From the NCBI RefSeq assembly GCF_023516555.1, contig NZ_JAMGBD010000002.1, forward strand, positions 248,001 to 312,000: a DNA stretch of 64,000 nt. The letters are read 5' to 3'. The position numbers were made by a program, and so were the translations under genes. A model generated the notes under the pieces. It was not told the origin of the DNA. It saw only the letters and a list, made by a program, of their open reading frames with translations, and did no database searches. The first letter of the stretch is position 1. Every line of letters begins with the position of its first letter. The stretch is from Sphingomonas alba. Its GTDB lineage: Bacteria; Pseudomonadota; Alphaproteobacteria; Sphingomonadales; Sphingomonadaceae. Shown here one piece after another: positions 8,944-17,283 of this stretch.

Positions 8944-10236
8944 ATCACGAGCGAGCGGCCCGCCATCGACCACGGCCACCGCGCCGTCTCGCGCGGGTCG
9001 CTCATCGTCGCCGCCTTCTCGACCATCGTCGAATGGTACGACTTCACGCTCTACCTCTATTTCGCGACGGTCCTGTCCCGCGTCTTCTACGGCGGCGGCG
9101 CGGCTTCGCTGGCGCTGACGCTCGGCAGCTTCGCCGTCGCCTATCTCATGCGACCGCTAGGCGCTGCCGTCTTCGGCCATGTCGGCGACAAGATCGGGCG
9201 GCGGCACATGCTGCTCTGGTCGGTTACCGTCATGACGGCAGCGATGCTCGCAACCGCTCTCCTGCCGACCCACGCGCAGATTGGCGCCGCCGCCGGCTGG
9301 CTGCTCTTCCTCCTGCGCTGCGTCATGGGCTTCTCGGTCGGCGGCGAATATAGCGGCGTCGTCGCCTATCTTCTCGAAGGCGCGCGCCCCAGCCGCCGCG
9401 GCCTCATCGCCAGTTCCGCCTCCGCCGCCAGCGAGATCGGCGCCCTGCTCGCCGTTGGCGTCTCGGCCCTCACCGTCGCCTCGCTGAGCGAAGCCGATCT
9501 CGCGAGCTGGGGCTGGCGCATCCCCTTCTTCGTCGGCGCGGTGCTCGCCGGCAGCGTCTGGATCGCCCGTTCCACCATGCAGGAATCGCCCGAGTTCGAA
9601 CGCCAGCGCGCCGCGGGCACCGTCCCCCACCAGCCATGGCGGCACAGCCTCGCCAACCACAAGCTCGGCATCTTCCGCGCCTTCTCCATCTCGGCGCTCG
9701 GCTCGATCACTTATTATGTTGGCATCACCTACGTGCCCGCTTTCCTCACCTCGTCCGGATCATTGAGCGAAAGAGAAAGCTTGTGGCTTGCAACCATTGC
9801 GGCTGTCGCGGTCATCCTGGTGACCCCGCTGACCGGCATCCTCTCCGATCGCTACGGCCGCAAGCCGGTGCTGATCGCCGTCAGCCTGCTCAGCGCCGCG
9901 CTGCCCGTCACCCTCTTCTCGATCATGGCCAGCGGCAGCCATGCGCAGGCGCTCGGCGGCGCCATCCTGCTGGCCTGCGTCGCCGGGGCGATGAGTGCAG
10001 TCGGCGCCGTCGCCACCGCCGAGCAATTCCCCGGCGAGGGCCGGGTCACCGGCCTCGCCTTCGGCGCCACCGGCGCGACCGCCATCTTCGGCGGCCTTAC
10101 CCCTTATGTCGCGCAGCTCTTGCTGGAGCGCACCGGCAACCACGCCGTCCCCGGCATCATGATTGCCGTCGTCGCGCTCGCGGTCCTGCCGGTCTTCCTG
10201 ACCCTCAGCGAAACCGCCCCCGCCAAGCTCCGTTAG
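8944..10236 (+). CDS. MFS transporter, metabolite:H+ symporter (MHS) family, apparent ATC start
   Basis: From 8944 the frame encodes SERPAIDHGHRAVSRG, then TIVEWYDFTLYLYFA, the characteristic first helix of MHS symporters (ShiA/KgtP/ProP group), then LMRPLG and GDKIGRRHMLLWSV, the loop 2-3 motif. The whole frame gives about 430 residues and twelve predicted helices, normal for the family. No ATG, GTG or TTG occurs in frame before 9148, which lies inside helix 3. A GGAG at 8935-8938 sits five bases before ATC 8944, so I place the start there. Substrate is likely an organic acid or osmolyte; unknown. It probably forms an operon with the DUF885 genes. Confidence 0.82.
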   Translation: MTSERPAIDHGHRAVSRGSLIVAAFSTIVEWYDFTLYLYFATVLSRVFYGGGAASLALTLGSFAVAYLMRPLGAAVFGHVGDKIGRRHMLLWSVTVMTAAMLATALLPTHAQIGAAAGWLLFLLRCVMGFSVGGEYSGVVAYLLEGARPSRRGLIASSASAASEIGALLAVGVSALTVASLSEADLASWGWRIPFFVGAVLAGSVWIARSTMQESPEFERQRAAGTVPHQPWRHSLANHKLGIFRAFSISALGSITYYVGITYVPAFLTSSGSLSERESLWLATIAAVAVILVTPLTGILSDRYGRKPVLIAVSLLSAALPVTLFSIMASGSHAQALGGAILLACVAGAMSAVGAVATAEQFPGEGRVTGLAFGATGATAIFGGLTPYVAQLLLERTGNHAVPGIMIAVVALAVLPVFLTLSETAPAKLR

Positions 10237-10790
10237 CGGCGGATCGGCGAGATTTTCGAGCCTTCCAGCCCGATCCCCGCCATCAGCCCCTTCTGCCCGA
10301 ACGGCATGGCGTAGACGTCCTTGGCGACCGTCGTCGAGGTCGTGCTCATCGCCGCGCCCTGGTCGATCACGACCACGCTCGGCCCCGACCCGATCGCCCA
10401 GCCGTCGCTCTTGCGCAAATAGGTCAGCGCCTTGTCGTTCATGAAGAACAAGGCATAGCTGAACGACTGGCCACCGGCCTGCAGGCCGTATGACACCGCA
10501 TTGATCTTGTAATAACCCGCCGGCTTGCCGTGGACGAACAGCACGCCCTCGCCGCCCTGCCCGCCGATCACCAGGCCTGCCTTGAGGATCTTCGGGAAGA
10601 CCAGGATGGCGCGTGCGTCACGCGCATAGCGCTTGGCCCGGTCCGACTTGGAATAGAGGAGATTCAGCGCCGCCTGCCCGCGCGAATTCAGCTCGGCGGC
10701 GGTCGCCGCCTGGGCCGGTGTGGCGACCGACCCCGCCATGCCCGCGACCATGATGCCGAGCGCCAGAAACCCGTTCCGAATGATCTTCAT
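10233..10790 (-). CDS. SYLF-domain lipid-binding protein, exported
   Basis: About 185 residues beginning MKIIRNGFLALGIMVAG with a cleavable signal ending near TPAQAA. The mature part matches the SYLF (Ysc84-like) family: KRYARDARAILVFPKILKAGLVIGG, GYYKINAVSYGLQAGGQ and LRKSDGWAIGSGPSVVV. SYLF proteins bind membrane lipids; bacterial members are exported and poorly characterised. ATG 10790 is chosen because an upstream in-frame start adds 14 residues before the signal. Its stop overlaps the MFS stop by four bases (convergent). Confidence 0.88.
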   Translation of the reverse strand: MKIIRNGFLALGIMVAGMAGSVATPAQAATAAELNSRGQAALNLLYSKSDRAKRYARDARAILVFPKILKAGLVIGGQGGEGVLFVHGKPAGYYKINAVSYGLQAGGQSFSYALFFMNDKALTYLRKSDGWAIGSGPSVVVIDQGAAMSTTSTTVAKDVYAMPFGQKGLMAGIGLEGSKISPIRR

Positions 10791-10927
10791 CGCATGTGCC
10801 TTCCCAGTATTTCCCCCATGGGATGTGCCCAACGAAACAGCCCGCGCCCATCGGGAATAGCCACGAGACGCGTGGGAGTGGAAGGCTAATGGCAGGTTTG
10901 AGTGAAACGCATTGTCGCGTCAGCTAA

Positions 10928-11395
10928 TCATTTCTCCAGACCAGCTGCCTGCTGCTCTGCCGCGGTAACGACGCCGTCCTGATTGCCATCGACACGGTCG
11001 AAACGGTTCAGCTTCACCGTTCGATATTCCACCTGGCTGATCCCGCCATCACGATTGGTGTCGTAGCGGATCAGGAGGGGTTGGGGGTCAATCTTGGTGG
11101 CAGGAGTCAAAGCGCGGAACTCGGCCGGGCTGATCTGGCCATTTTTGTCCGCGTCGAGCTGGGTAAAAAGGGCGTGGTTCCGGGCTCCGGACTCCGCGAC
11201 GCTGACCAAACGTTGAAAGTCCGCGACCTCGGAACGCGTCACGATGCCGTTCTTGTCAGCATCCATCTTTCGAAACTCTCCGTCGATGGCGCTCAGGAAG
11301 TTCGCTCGAGGAAGGGAGGCCTGCGGCTGTGCCGTTGCGATACCGGAAACCATCGCAACCACACTGCTGGACATCATGATGTGACGAATTGACAC
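10928..11395 (-). CDS. Exported EF-hand calcium-binding protein
   Basis: A GTG at 11395 lies six bases after a strong AGAGGAGA ribosome site and gives MSIRHIMMSSSVVAMVSGIA, a signal peptide. Four EF-hand loops follow: DADKNGIVTRSE, DADKNGQISPAE, DTNRDGGISQVE and DGNQDGVVTAAE, with Asp/Asn at calcium positions 1, 3 and 5 and Glu at 12. These proteins are probably periplasmic calcium buffers or sensors. It lies 28 bp downstream of the TPR-sulfotransferase on the same strand and may be cotranscribed with it. Confidence 0.85.
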   Translation of the reverse strand: MSIRHIMMSSSVVAMVSGIATAQPQASLPRANFLSAIDGEFRKMDADKNGIVTRSEVADFQRLVSVAESGARNHALFTQLDADKNGQISPAEFRALTPATKIDPQPLLIRYDTNRDGGISQVEYRTVKLNRFDRVDGNQDGVVTAAEQQAAGLEK

Positions 11396-11423
11396 GCAAG
11401 TCTCCTCTGTTCGAATGCGTCGG

Positions 11424-13049
11424 TCACGCCGGCGTTCGATCCCAATCAAAAAGATTTGGCCCGAGAGCTTCCTTCAGCTCGTCCAGCCAGGTTTCATAAT
11501 GGCGCCAGGCGTCCAGACCGTCGCTGTTGATGGGCCTCCTGACCTGCTCGGCGCTCGGGGTGCTGACCGCTCTCTTCGTCCGGTGGAAATCAAGGCATGC
11601 CGGATCGAAAGGCACCTGGATAAAATCGAGAAGCCGTCGAATCTCGCCTTCGGGGTCGGCGACGAGACGTTCGTTCAGCAGGTGATGAATTGCGCCGGGT
11701 TGGACCTCATCGAAGTGTTGCATCAAGCGCAGGTAATCGACGTAGAATCGGCCGATCGATTGAAGGCTGTACGCAAACGCAACGCCCGTTGCGTAGTGCT
11801 GTTTGAAATTGGAAAATCCACAGGCCATTGGGTGCCGCCGCGCATCAATAATCCTGGCATTCGGCAGCACCGCACGAATGAGGCCGACCATCATCCAGTT
11901 TGCCGGCAGCTTGTCGACAAACAGAGGGCGGTCAGTACGCCGGAACGGCTTGACCCTGGCGAAATAATCCTCGCCAATAGCCTTGAGGCGAGCCGGGTTC
12001 GATTCCGCGAGCGCTTCCCAGACGGTTTTGCCCTCTCGAGCGGCGTCCTTTCCAAGGTCTCCCCATAGTTGCTGCAAGGCCAGCAGCTCGGTCGTGCCCT
12101 CGATCAGCGGATGGCTGGCGACGATCTGTTCGATCAGGGTGGAACCGGAGCGTTGCAAACCAACGACGAAGATCGGGCCCGTTTCCGGATGACCGTGGGT
12201 TCCAACGCTTGCGAAGAAGGAGCGGTCGAGGCTGGCGATCGCCTGATCGACGAACGGCGTGACGACCAACTGCTCCGGCCGGAAGCCGGCACTGCGGATG
12301 CGGTTTCCTTCGGCGTAGTGGCGGAAGGAGTGCTCATATTCACGCCGGTCTTCCAGCGCTTTGCCCAGCGCAAAATGCAAATGGAGGGCGTCGATGTCCT
12401 GAACGCCGCCACGCAGCGCTTTCCGCATCGCGCGCAGATCCGACGCTTCAAATCGTGCCGTCTTCACATTGGCGAGGCTCCACCAGGCTTCGCCATAGCT
12501 TGGGCGGATTTTTACGGCGCGCCTCAGTGCGACGAGGCTTTCTTCCGTCCGCCCAGCATATTTGAGGGCGTTACCGAGAGAGTTCCAAAGGGCCGGATGA
12601 TCGGGACTGTCGCAGGTTAAGCCCTGGTAGATTGCAATTTCACCTTCATGGTCGCCCAACTTGCCGAGCAGGCTTGCTTCCAGAGCCCGAACCGCAAAAG
12701 AATGACGCAATGGGCCAGTGATCGCGTTGAGTTGCGCGCGTGCGGTCTCGACATGATCCTGGGCGTCCAGCAAGCGCGCGAGACCCAATTTGATCTCATT
12801 GTTGGCCGGAAGCACTCCGGCTGCCCGCTGCAACATCATCGTGGCTTCCGGTAGCCGTCCCTGACGGCCAAGCAATTCACTGAGCAGCAGCAATGCCGGC
12901 GCGTCATTGAACGACGTAGAAATATGGTTTCGAAGCAGGGTCTCCGCTTCGACTAAGTTCCCGGATTGGGCGCAAAACCTCGCCATCTGGCAGATGCCTT
13001 GCGAGGCGCGAGCGGCATCTTTGTCCGCTGGCCTAAGTAGCTCGATCAT
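11424..13049 (-). CDS. TPR-repeat sulfotransferase
   Basis: About 541 residues from ATG 13049. The N-terminal half has several tetratricopeptide repeats (for example LWNSLGNALKYAGRTEESL and GEAWWSLANV). The C-terminal half is a sulfotransferase domain with the PAPS-binding loop FVVGLQRSGSTLIEQIVAS and a downstream FVDKLPANWMMVGLI segment. It should transfer sulfate from PAPS to an acceptor such as a polysaccharide or protein tyrosine; the acceptor is unknown. A TTG at 13106 would add 19 residues with no recognisable feature. The neighbouring surface adhesin and exopolysaccharide regulators make a surface substrate plausible, but that is inference. Confidence 0.88.
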   Translation of the reverse strand: MIELLRPADKDAARASQGICQMARFCAQSGNLVEAETLLRNHISTSFNDAPALLLLSELLGRQGRLPEATMMLQRAAGVLPANNEIKLGLARLLDAQDHVETARAQLNAITGPLRHSFAVRALEASLLGKLGDHEGEIAIYQGLTCDSPDHPALWNSLGNALKYAGRTEESLVALRRAVKIRPSYGEAWWSLANVKTARFEASDLRAMRKALRGGVQDIDALHLHFALGKALEDRREYEHSFRHYAEGNRIRSAGFRPEQLVVTPFVDQAIASLDRSFFASVGTHGHPETGPIFVVGLQRSGSTLIEQIVASHPLIEGTTELLALQQLWGDLGKDAAREGKTVWEALAESNPARLKAIGEDYFARVKPFRRTDRPLFVDKLPANWMMVGLIRAVLPNARIIDARRHPMACGFSNFKQHYATGVAFAYSLQSIGRFYVDYLRLMQHFDEVQPGAIHHLLNERLVADPEGEIRRLLDFIQVPFDPACLDFHRTKRAVSTPSAEQVRRPINSDGLDAWRHYETWLDELKEALGPNLFDWDRTPA

Positions 13050-13298
13050 CGCTTCAACTGTCGTGGACGGGCAGAAGTGCGTGTGGAAATGTTCAAACCG
13101 TGTCAACTATTATTCAAATGTAAAGCTGCATATTCCAGCCTGCTAGATAGTTACGGTAGCGAAACGAAAGTAACGTTGAAGTATTTGCATTAATTATTGT
13201 TAATCTCATCAACATTGATGATCGGTGACTATTTCATTCCGTAGCTTAATGCAGACGTGACGCTGCTTTCATGGCGTCTGGTATCAGGGAAGTATTTC

Positions 13299-14663
13299 AT
13301 GAAAAATACGAGAATGATGGTCGCCGCATCGGCGATTGCGATGGGATTCGCATTGACGTTCGCCACTCCGGCAGCGGCTCAGGAAGTTTGCGACGTCGCC
13401 GGTGCGCCGTCGGGTACCGCAGCTGGCACGCCTTCACTCGCTTGTGGCGCCGGCGCCAACGCCAGCGGCAATTTTTCGACCGCCCTTGGCCAGAACTCTG
13501 TCGCTTCCGGCCAGTACGCCACAGCGGTCGGCAACTTTGCCCAAGCCACGGGCTTCGATGCCACGGCCGTCGGCGTGAATTCGCTGGCGACCGACTTCGG
13601 GACCGCTTTCGGGTTCAGTTCGCGCGCGACCGCTCCGGCCACGACCGCGATCGGCAACAATGCGACCGCGACGCTTGATGGCGCGACCGCCGTTGGCTGG
13701 TATTCAACGGCGACCGGCCTCAATTCCACGGCAGTCGGACGTTATGCGCAGGCGAATGGCGACGGCTCCGTTGCGCTCGGGCGGATCGCGGTTGCTGATG
13801 GCATCGATGGTGTCGCCATCGGGCGCTACGCCGACAACGCCGGCTTCGACAATTCCGTCGCACTTGGCGCGGGCTCGGTAAACACGGCAGACAACCAGGT
13901 CCACGTCGGCGGCCGCACTGTCAGCGGCGTGGCCAACGGCGCGATTGCGGCCGGTTCAACCGACGCGATCAACGGCGGTCAGATCAATACGATCGTGACC
14001 GCTCAGGACGCTCGCGACGACGCCCAGGATGCCTTGATCGGCGCGCTCGTCACCGACGACGATTTGTATGTGCAGATCAACAGCACGGGAGCGCCCGCAA
14101 GCGCTACCGGTGTCGACGCCATCGCCATTGGCGGAGATTCAGTTTCGTCGGGCGCCGGCGCGATTGCGCTGGGTGAGAATTCGACGGCTGGCTTTGCGAA
14201 TTCCGTAGCGATCGGAACTGGCACGGCGACGACGGCGGCCAACCAGGTCAACGTTGGAAATCGCACGATTGGCGGCGTGTCAGCAGGCGCAATTACGGCG
14301 ACGTCGACCGATGCCGTGAACGGTTCGCAGCTGTTTGCTACCAACCAGGCAGTGAACGCGCTCGATAATCGCGTGGACGCGCTGGAAACGCTTGCACTCG
14401 ACTTCGATTCCAGGCTCGACCGGGTCGATGACCGTGCTTCGGCCGGCACCGCCGTGGCAATTGCCTTGGGCGGCAGCACCTTCTTGCCGGGCAAGCAGTT
14501 CAACATCTCCGGCAACGTCGGCACCTATCGCGGTGCCTATGCTGGTTCACTGCAGATCGGTGCCATGATCGGCGAGAATGCGGCCGTCAACGCGGGCGTT
14601 GCCAGCGGCTTCAACAAGGGCGGCAAGCTCGGCGCTCGCGCCGGCGTGACGTTCGGTTTCTAA
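13299..14663 (+). CDS. YadA-like trimeric autotransporter adhesin
   Basis: 454 residues from ATG 13299, eight bases after an AGGGA site; the signal peptide MKNTRMMVAASAIAMGF ends in PAAAQE. The passenger is a left-handed beta-roll made of about 14-residue repeats of the form SxAxGxxAxAxG (NFSTALGQNSVASGQYATAVG), with head insertion motifs NQVHVGGRTVSGVANG and NQVNVGNRTIGGVSAG. A short coiled coil (DNRVDALETLALDFDSRLDRV) leads to a C-terminal YadA anchor ending in aromatic GVTFGF. It is expected to trimerise in the outer membrane and mediate adhesion. At 454 residues it is a compact member. Confidence 0.92.
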   Translation: MKNTRMMVAASAIAMGFALTFATPAAAQEVCDVAGAPSGTAAGTPSLACGAGANASGNFSTALGQNSVASGQYATAVGNFAQATGFDATAVGVNSLATDFGTAFGFSSRATAPATTAIGNNATATLDGATAVGWYSTATGLNSTAVGRYAQANGDGSVALGRIAVADGIDGVAIGRYADNAGFDNSVALGAGSVNTADNQVHVGGRTVSGVANGAIAAGSTDAINGGQINTIVTAQDARDDAQDALIGALVTDDDLYVQINSTGAPASATGVDAIAIGGDSVSSGAGAIALGENSTAGFANSVAIGTGTATTAANQVNVGNRTIGGVSAGAITATSTDAVNGSQLFATNQAVNALDNRVDALETLALDFDSRLDRVDDRASAGTAVAIALGGSTFLPGKQFNISGNVGTYRGAYAGSLQIGAMIGENAAVNAGVASGFNKGGKLGARAGVTFGF

Positions 14664-14678
14664 TGGAATGAAATGGAA

Positions 14679-14704
14679 GGCGGGGTCTTCGGGCCCCGCC
14701 TTTT
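14679..14704 (+). terminator. Rho-independent terminator of the adhesin gene
   Basis: GGCGGGGTC and GGCCCCGCC form a nine-pair stem (one G-T pair) closed by a TTCG tetraloop and followed directly by TTTT. It begins 16 bases after the adhesin stop codon. Confidence 0.9.
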
Positions 14705-14736
14705 CGCAGTTTCTTGCGCAATTAGGTGCTTGGCTC

Positions 14737-16818
14737 TTAGCGAACCTGCCCGCCTGACCCATAAGCGAGCGGAATTGCCACGTGCACGGTAGTGCCTCGT
14801 ACGCGGCGATCGACATCCATTCGCCCGCCTAGCTGCTGTACACGGGCCGCCATGCCCGGAAGCCCGACACCAAGTCTCAGCCTCTCGCCGAGTTCTCGCC
14901 CATTGTTAAACTGAATGCCTTTCCCATCGTCGCTCACAACCAAGTGGACGACGTCCGAAATGCACCGGACGGCAACGGTGACATTGCTGGCCCTGGCATG
15001 CCGGTGAACATTGCTGAGGCTCTCTTGTGTAATCCGCAGGATGGCATGCTGCTGTTCGGCGGACAGGAGATCGGCGAGCGGGTTGACGCGAAGCGAAGCG
15101 GTTACGCCAGTCCTGCTGGCAAATCCCGGAACATATTGCCTCAAGACGCCGCTGAGGCCGATGCGCCCAAGCTGCGGCGGATGCAGCAGGTAAGAGAAGG
15201 TCCGCACTTCCATCAATGCTTCGTGAAGCGACTTGAGTCCCAGCGCGAGGATGCCACGTGTCTCGGGCGCGCGAACCCGCGTCTTGAGCGAAGACAGGTT
15301 GAGCTTCGCGGCGACGAGATGCTGGGCGGTTGAATCGTGCAGCTCCTCGGCGATCCGGCGGCGTTCGTCTTCCTTCAGGTTAGCCAGGCGCCTGCGAAGT
15401 TCCTCGGCCTCCAAATGGGCGAGGACGCGCTCCGTGACGTCCCGGAAGACGCCGCTGACTTGCATCTTATTGTCGCTCCCCAGCTCCGAATGCACTTGGA
15501 GTTGCAGCCAGCGCGCCTCGCTCTCATTGCCAATCCGAAAATCTTGTGCGGGCAGCTGTTCTGTCGAGGAGAGCGCCAGCTTAATGGCGGCTTCGAAGCG
15601 CTGTCGATCCAGTGGATGAACGGAAGCGAGGAACGACATGGGTGTCTGCCCGTCGCCGGCTCCAAGTCCGAACATTTCCCGGCAATGGTCGGAAGCCCAG
15701 AGCGACTTCGTCCCCGAATCCCATTGCCAGAGTCCCGTGTCGGTTGCCGAAGCAACGACGTTCATTCGCGCTTCGGACAGGCGAAGGAGGGCGGCGGTCC
15801 ACCGTCGCTCGTCCATCAGCGCCGCAAGCAAGATCAACGGGATCGAAATGGTCACCAGGAAGGCTTGCAGCGAAATGACGTCCCTTGCCGGCGACTGCAG
15901 CGCAAATGGCCCATGATGCCAGAGCGCCTGGACGATGGTCGCTGACGCGAGCACGAGCAAGGAGACGCTTGTGCCGCCAACCCCCAATCGCACTGCAGCC
16001 CAGATCAGGAACGGAAACGGGGCCAGGAACAGTGCGGGCCAGCTGGTTGTGTTCGCGGCTGCGCCGAACGCTTCGAAACTGAATGCAAACAGCAGTGCGA
16101 TCAGCAGCAGCAGTTCCAGGCGGGGACTTGGCGATGCCGACGGTTGGCCGGTCAGCCGCCCGTTGGCCGCCAGGACCAGGACGGGCGGGATCGTGATCGT
16201 CGGAAAGATCCCTGCGATCATCCATTGCCTCCAGGCGAGCCAGAAGTCGTGCGTCCACCCGGTTGAAAGGTGCACCGCGAGGATCAGTGAATTGACGACG
16301 GCCGGCACGCCAAGGCCGGCGACAAGGATGAAGGTTACCAGCGTACTGAAGCTGTCGAACCTGACCCGCGCTCCGACTGCCTTTTGAACCGCGACGACCG
16401 TTGCCAGGGCCAGGATCAGATTGCCGCCGATTTGCGTCACGACCACGGGAATGGGCGCTCCGGGCTGCAGGGTTGCGGCAATATAGAAATGCGTTGGAAT
16501 GACCGCGGCAACGCAGAGCCACCAGCGGCTCGGAGCGATGATGAGAAATGTCGAAACCAGGAAGGCGGTGGCGGGCCAAATGATAGCGAAGCCCGACGGC
16601 GGCACGCTCAGCAGGGTCCCGACGAGCGCACTCACATAGTAGCCAAGGGCACAGCCCGCGGCGACGAGGAGGTCAGGAACCAGTCTTCCAAGACGGGTTT
16701 GATTTTCATTTGCAGGCGAAGCCGCGCCAGAGGCCTCGCGACGCGTCTCGCGTCCGCGCCAATATGCTTTTCGAAGAATGTTAGCGTTCGGCACCATCAA
16801 CCGGCTTACAGATTGCAT
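14737..16818 (-). CDS. MASE1-PAS-HisKA_3 sensor histidine kinase (orphan)
   Basis: About 693 residues. Residues 45-330 form a multi-helix MASE1-type membrane sensor (GYYVSALVGTLLSVPPSGFAI and FAIIWPATAFLV). A PAS domain follows, then a NarL-type kinase core with H-box ERRRIAEELHDSTAQHLVA, N-box ITQESLSNVHRHARA, G1 DDGKGI and G2 GVGLPGMAARV. Such kinases normally pair with a LuxR-type response regulator; none adjoins it. It converges on the adhesin terminator. Several closely spaced starts exist (ATG 16818, ATG 16797); 16818 was chosen, with only a weak ribosome site. Confidence 0.87.
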   Translation of the reverse strand: MQSVSRLMVPNANILRKAYWRGRETRREASGAASPANENQTRLGRLVPDLLVAAGCALGYYVSALVGTLLSVPPSGFAIIWPATAFLVSTFLIIAPSRWWLCVAAVIPTHFYIAATLQPGAPIPVVVTQIGGNLILALATVVAVQKAVGARVRFDSFSTLVTFILVAGLGVPAVVNSLILAVHLSTGWTHDFWLAWRQWMIAGIFPTITIPPVLVLAANGRLTGQPSASPSPRLELLLLIALLFAFSFEAFGAAANTTSWPALFLAPFPFLIWAAVRLGVGGTSVSLLVLASATIVQALWHHGPFALQSPARDVISLQAFLVTISIPLILLAALMDERRWTAALLRLSEARMNVVASATDTGLWQWDSGTKSLWASDHCREMFGLGAGDGQTPMSFLASVHPLDRQRFEAAIKLALSSTEQLPAQDFRIGNESEARWLQLQVHSELGSDNKMQVSGVFRDVTERVLAHLEAEELRRRLANLKEDERRRIAEELHDSTAQHLVAAKLNLSSLKTRVRAPETRGILALGLKSLHEALMEVRTFSYLLHPPQLGRIGLSGVLRQYVPGFASRTGVTASLRVNPLADLLSAEQQHAILRITQESLSNVHRHARASNVTVAVRCISDVVHLVVSDDGKGIQFNNGRELGERLRLGVGLPGMAARVQQLGGRMDVDRRVRGTTVHVAIPLAYGSGGQVR

Positions 16819-16863
16819 CCGCAAGAGAACAGCGCACCTGCGGTTTCCCCCTAGAATCAGCCT

Positions 16864-17151
16864 TTATGGCGTCGCGCTCGCCCTGACCCGGGTGCACCCC
16901 GGCAACGGACGGTCGTCGGCGACGAAGGCGGCGAAGTCGCCGTCGAGGTAGAGCGTCGCCTTGGCGCTCGCATATTTGACCGCGATCGCCGACGGCTTGC
17001 GCGGCAGTCGATATTCGCCGTTCTTGAACCGGACGACCGCCTGGCCCTCAGACAGGACGAGGGTGAATGTGGTCTCGTCGAAACAGCGATAGTCGCGCTT
17101 TTCCAATGCCGGCTGTGCGGCCTCGCCTGCCAGAAACACCAGAAAACTCAT
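16864..17151 (-). CDS. MliC-like (C-type lysozyme inhibitor) small exported protein
   Basis: 95 residues. A weak hydrophobic start (MSFLVFLAGEAAQPAL) precedes a domain with two cysteines (YRCFDE and PGCTRV) and the pattern TFTLVLSEGQAVVRFKNGEYRLP ... AVKYASAKATLYLDGDFAAF. This spacing resembles the MliC/PliC fold, in which periplasmic or lipid-anchored proteins block host lysozyme. No lipobox is visible. An AT-rich segment 17200-17283 upstream probably carries its promoter. The family call is by pattern and is moderate. Confidence 0.6.
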   Translation of the reverse strand: MSFLVFLAGEAAQPALEKRDYRCFDETTFTLVLSEGQAVVRFKNGEYRLPRKPSAIAVKYASAKATLYLDGDFAAFVADDRPLPGCTRVRASATP

Positions 17152-17283
17152 GCCCGCTCTTGCCCCAGAAACCTTTGCCGAACCCGCTCACGGCCCGGTC
17201 GATTCAAAGGTTCAACAGTCTTTTCAGTCTTTTAGGCATAGTTAACTTTGGATATAATTGAAAGATGGTTAACGTAATTTAAC

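Noticed and set aside
7081-8979. Minus-strand frame covering the whole second DUF885 gene
   Set aside because: Mirror shadow of a gene with clear Tat signal and metal motif.
9148-10236. MFS gene starting at the first ATG
   Set aside because: Would remove the first two helices and the family signature EWYDFTLY; the upstream frame is clearly coding.
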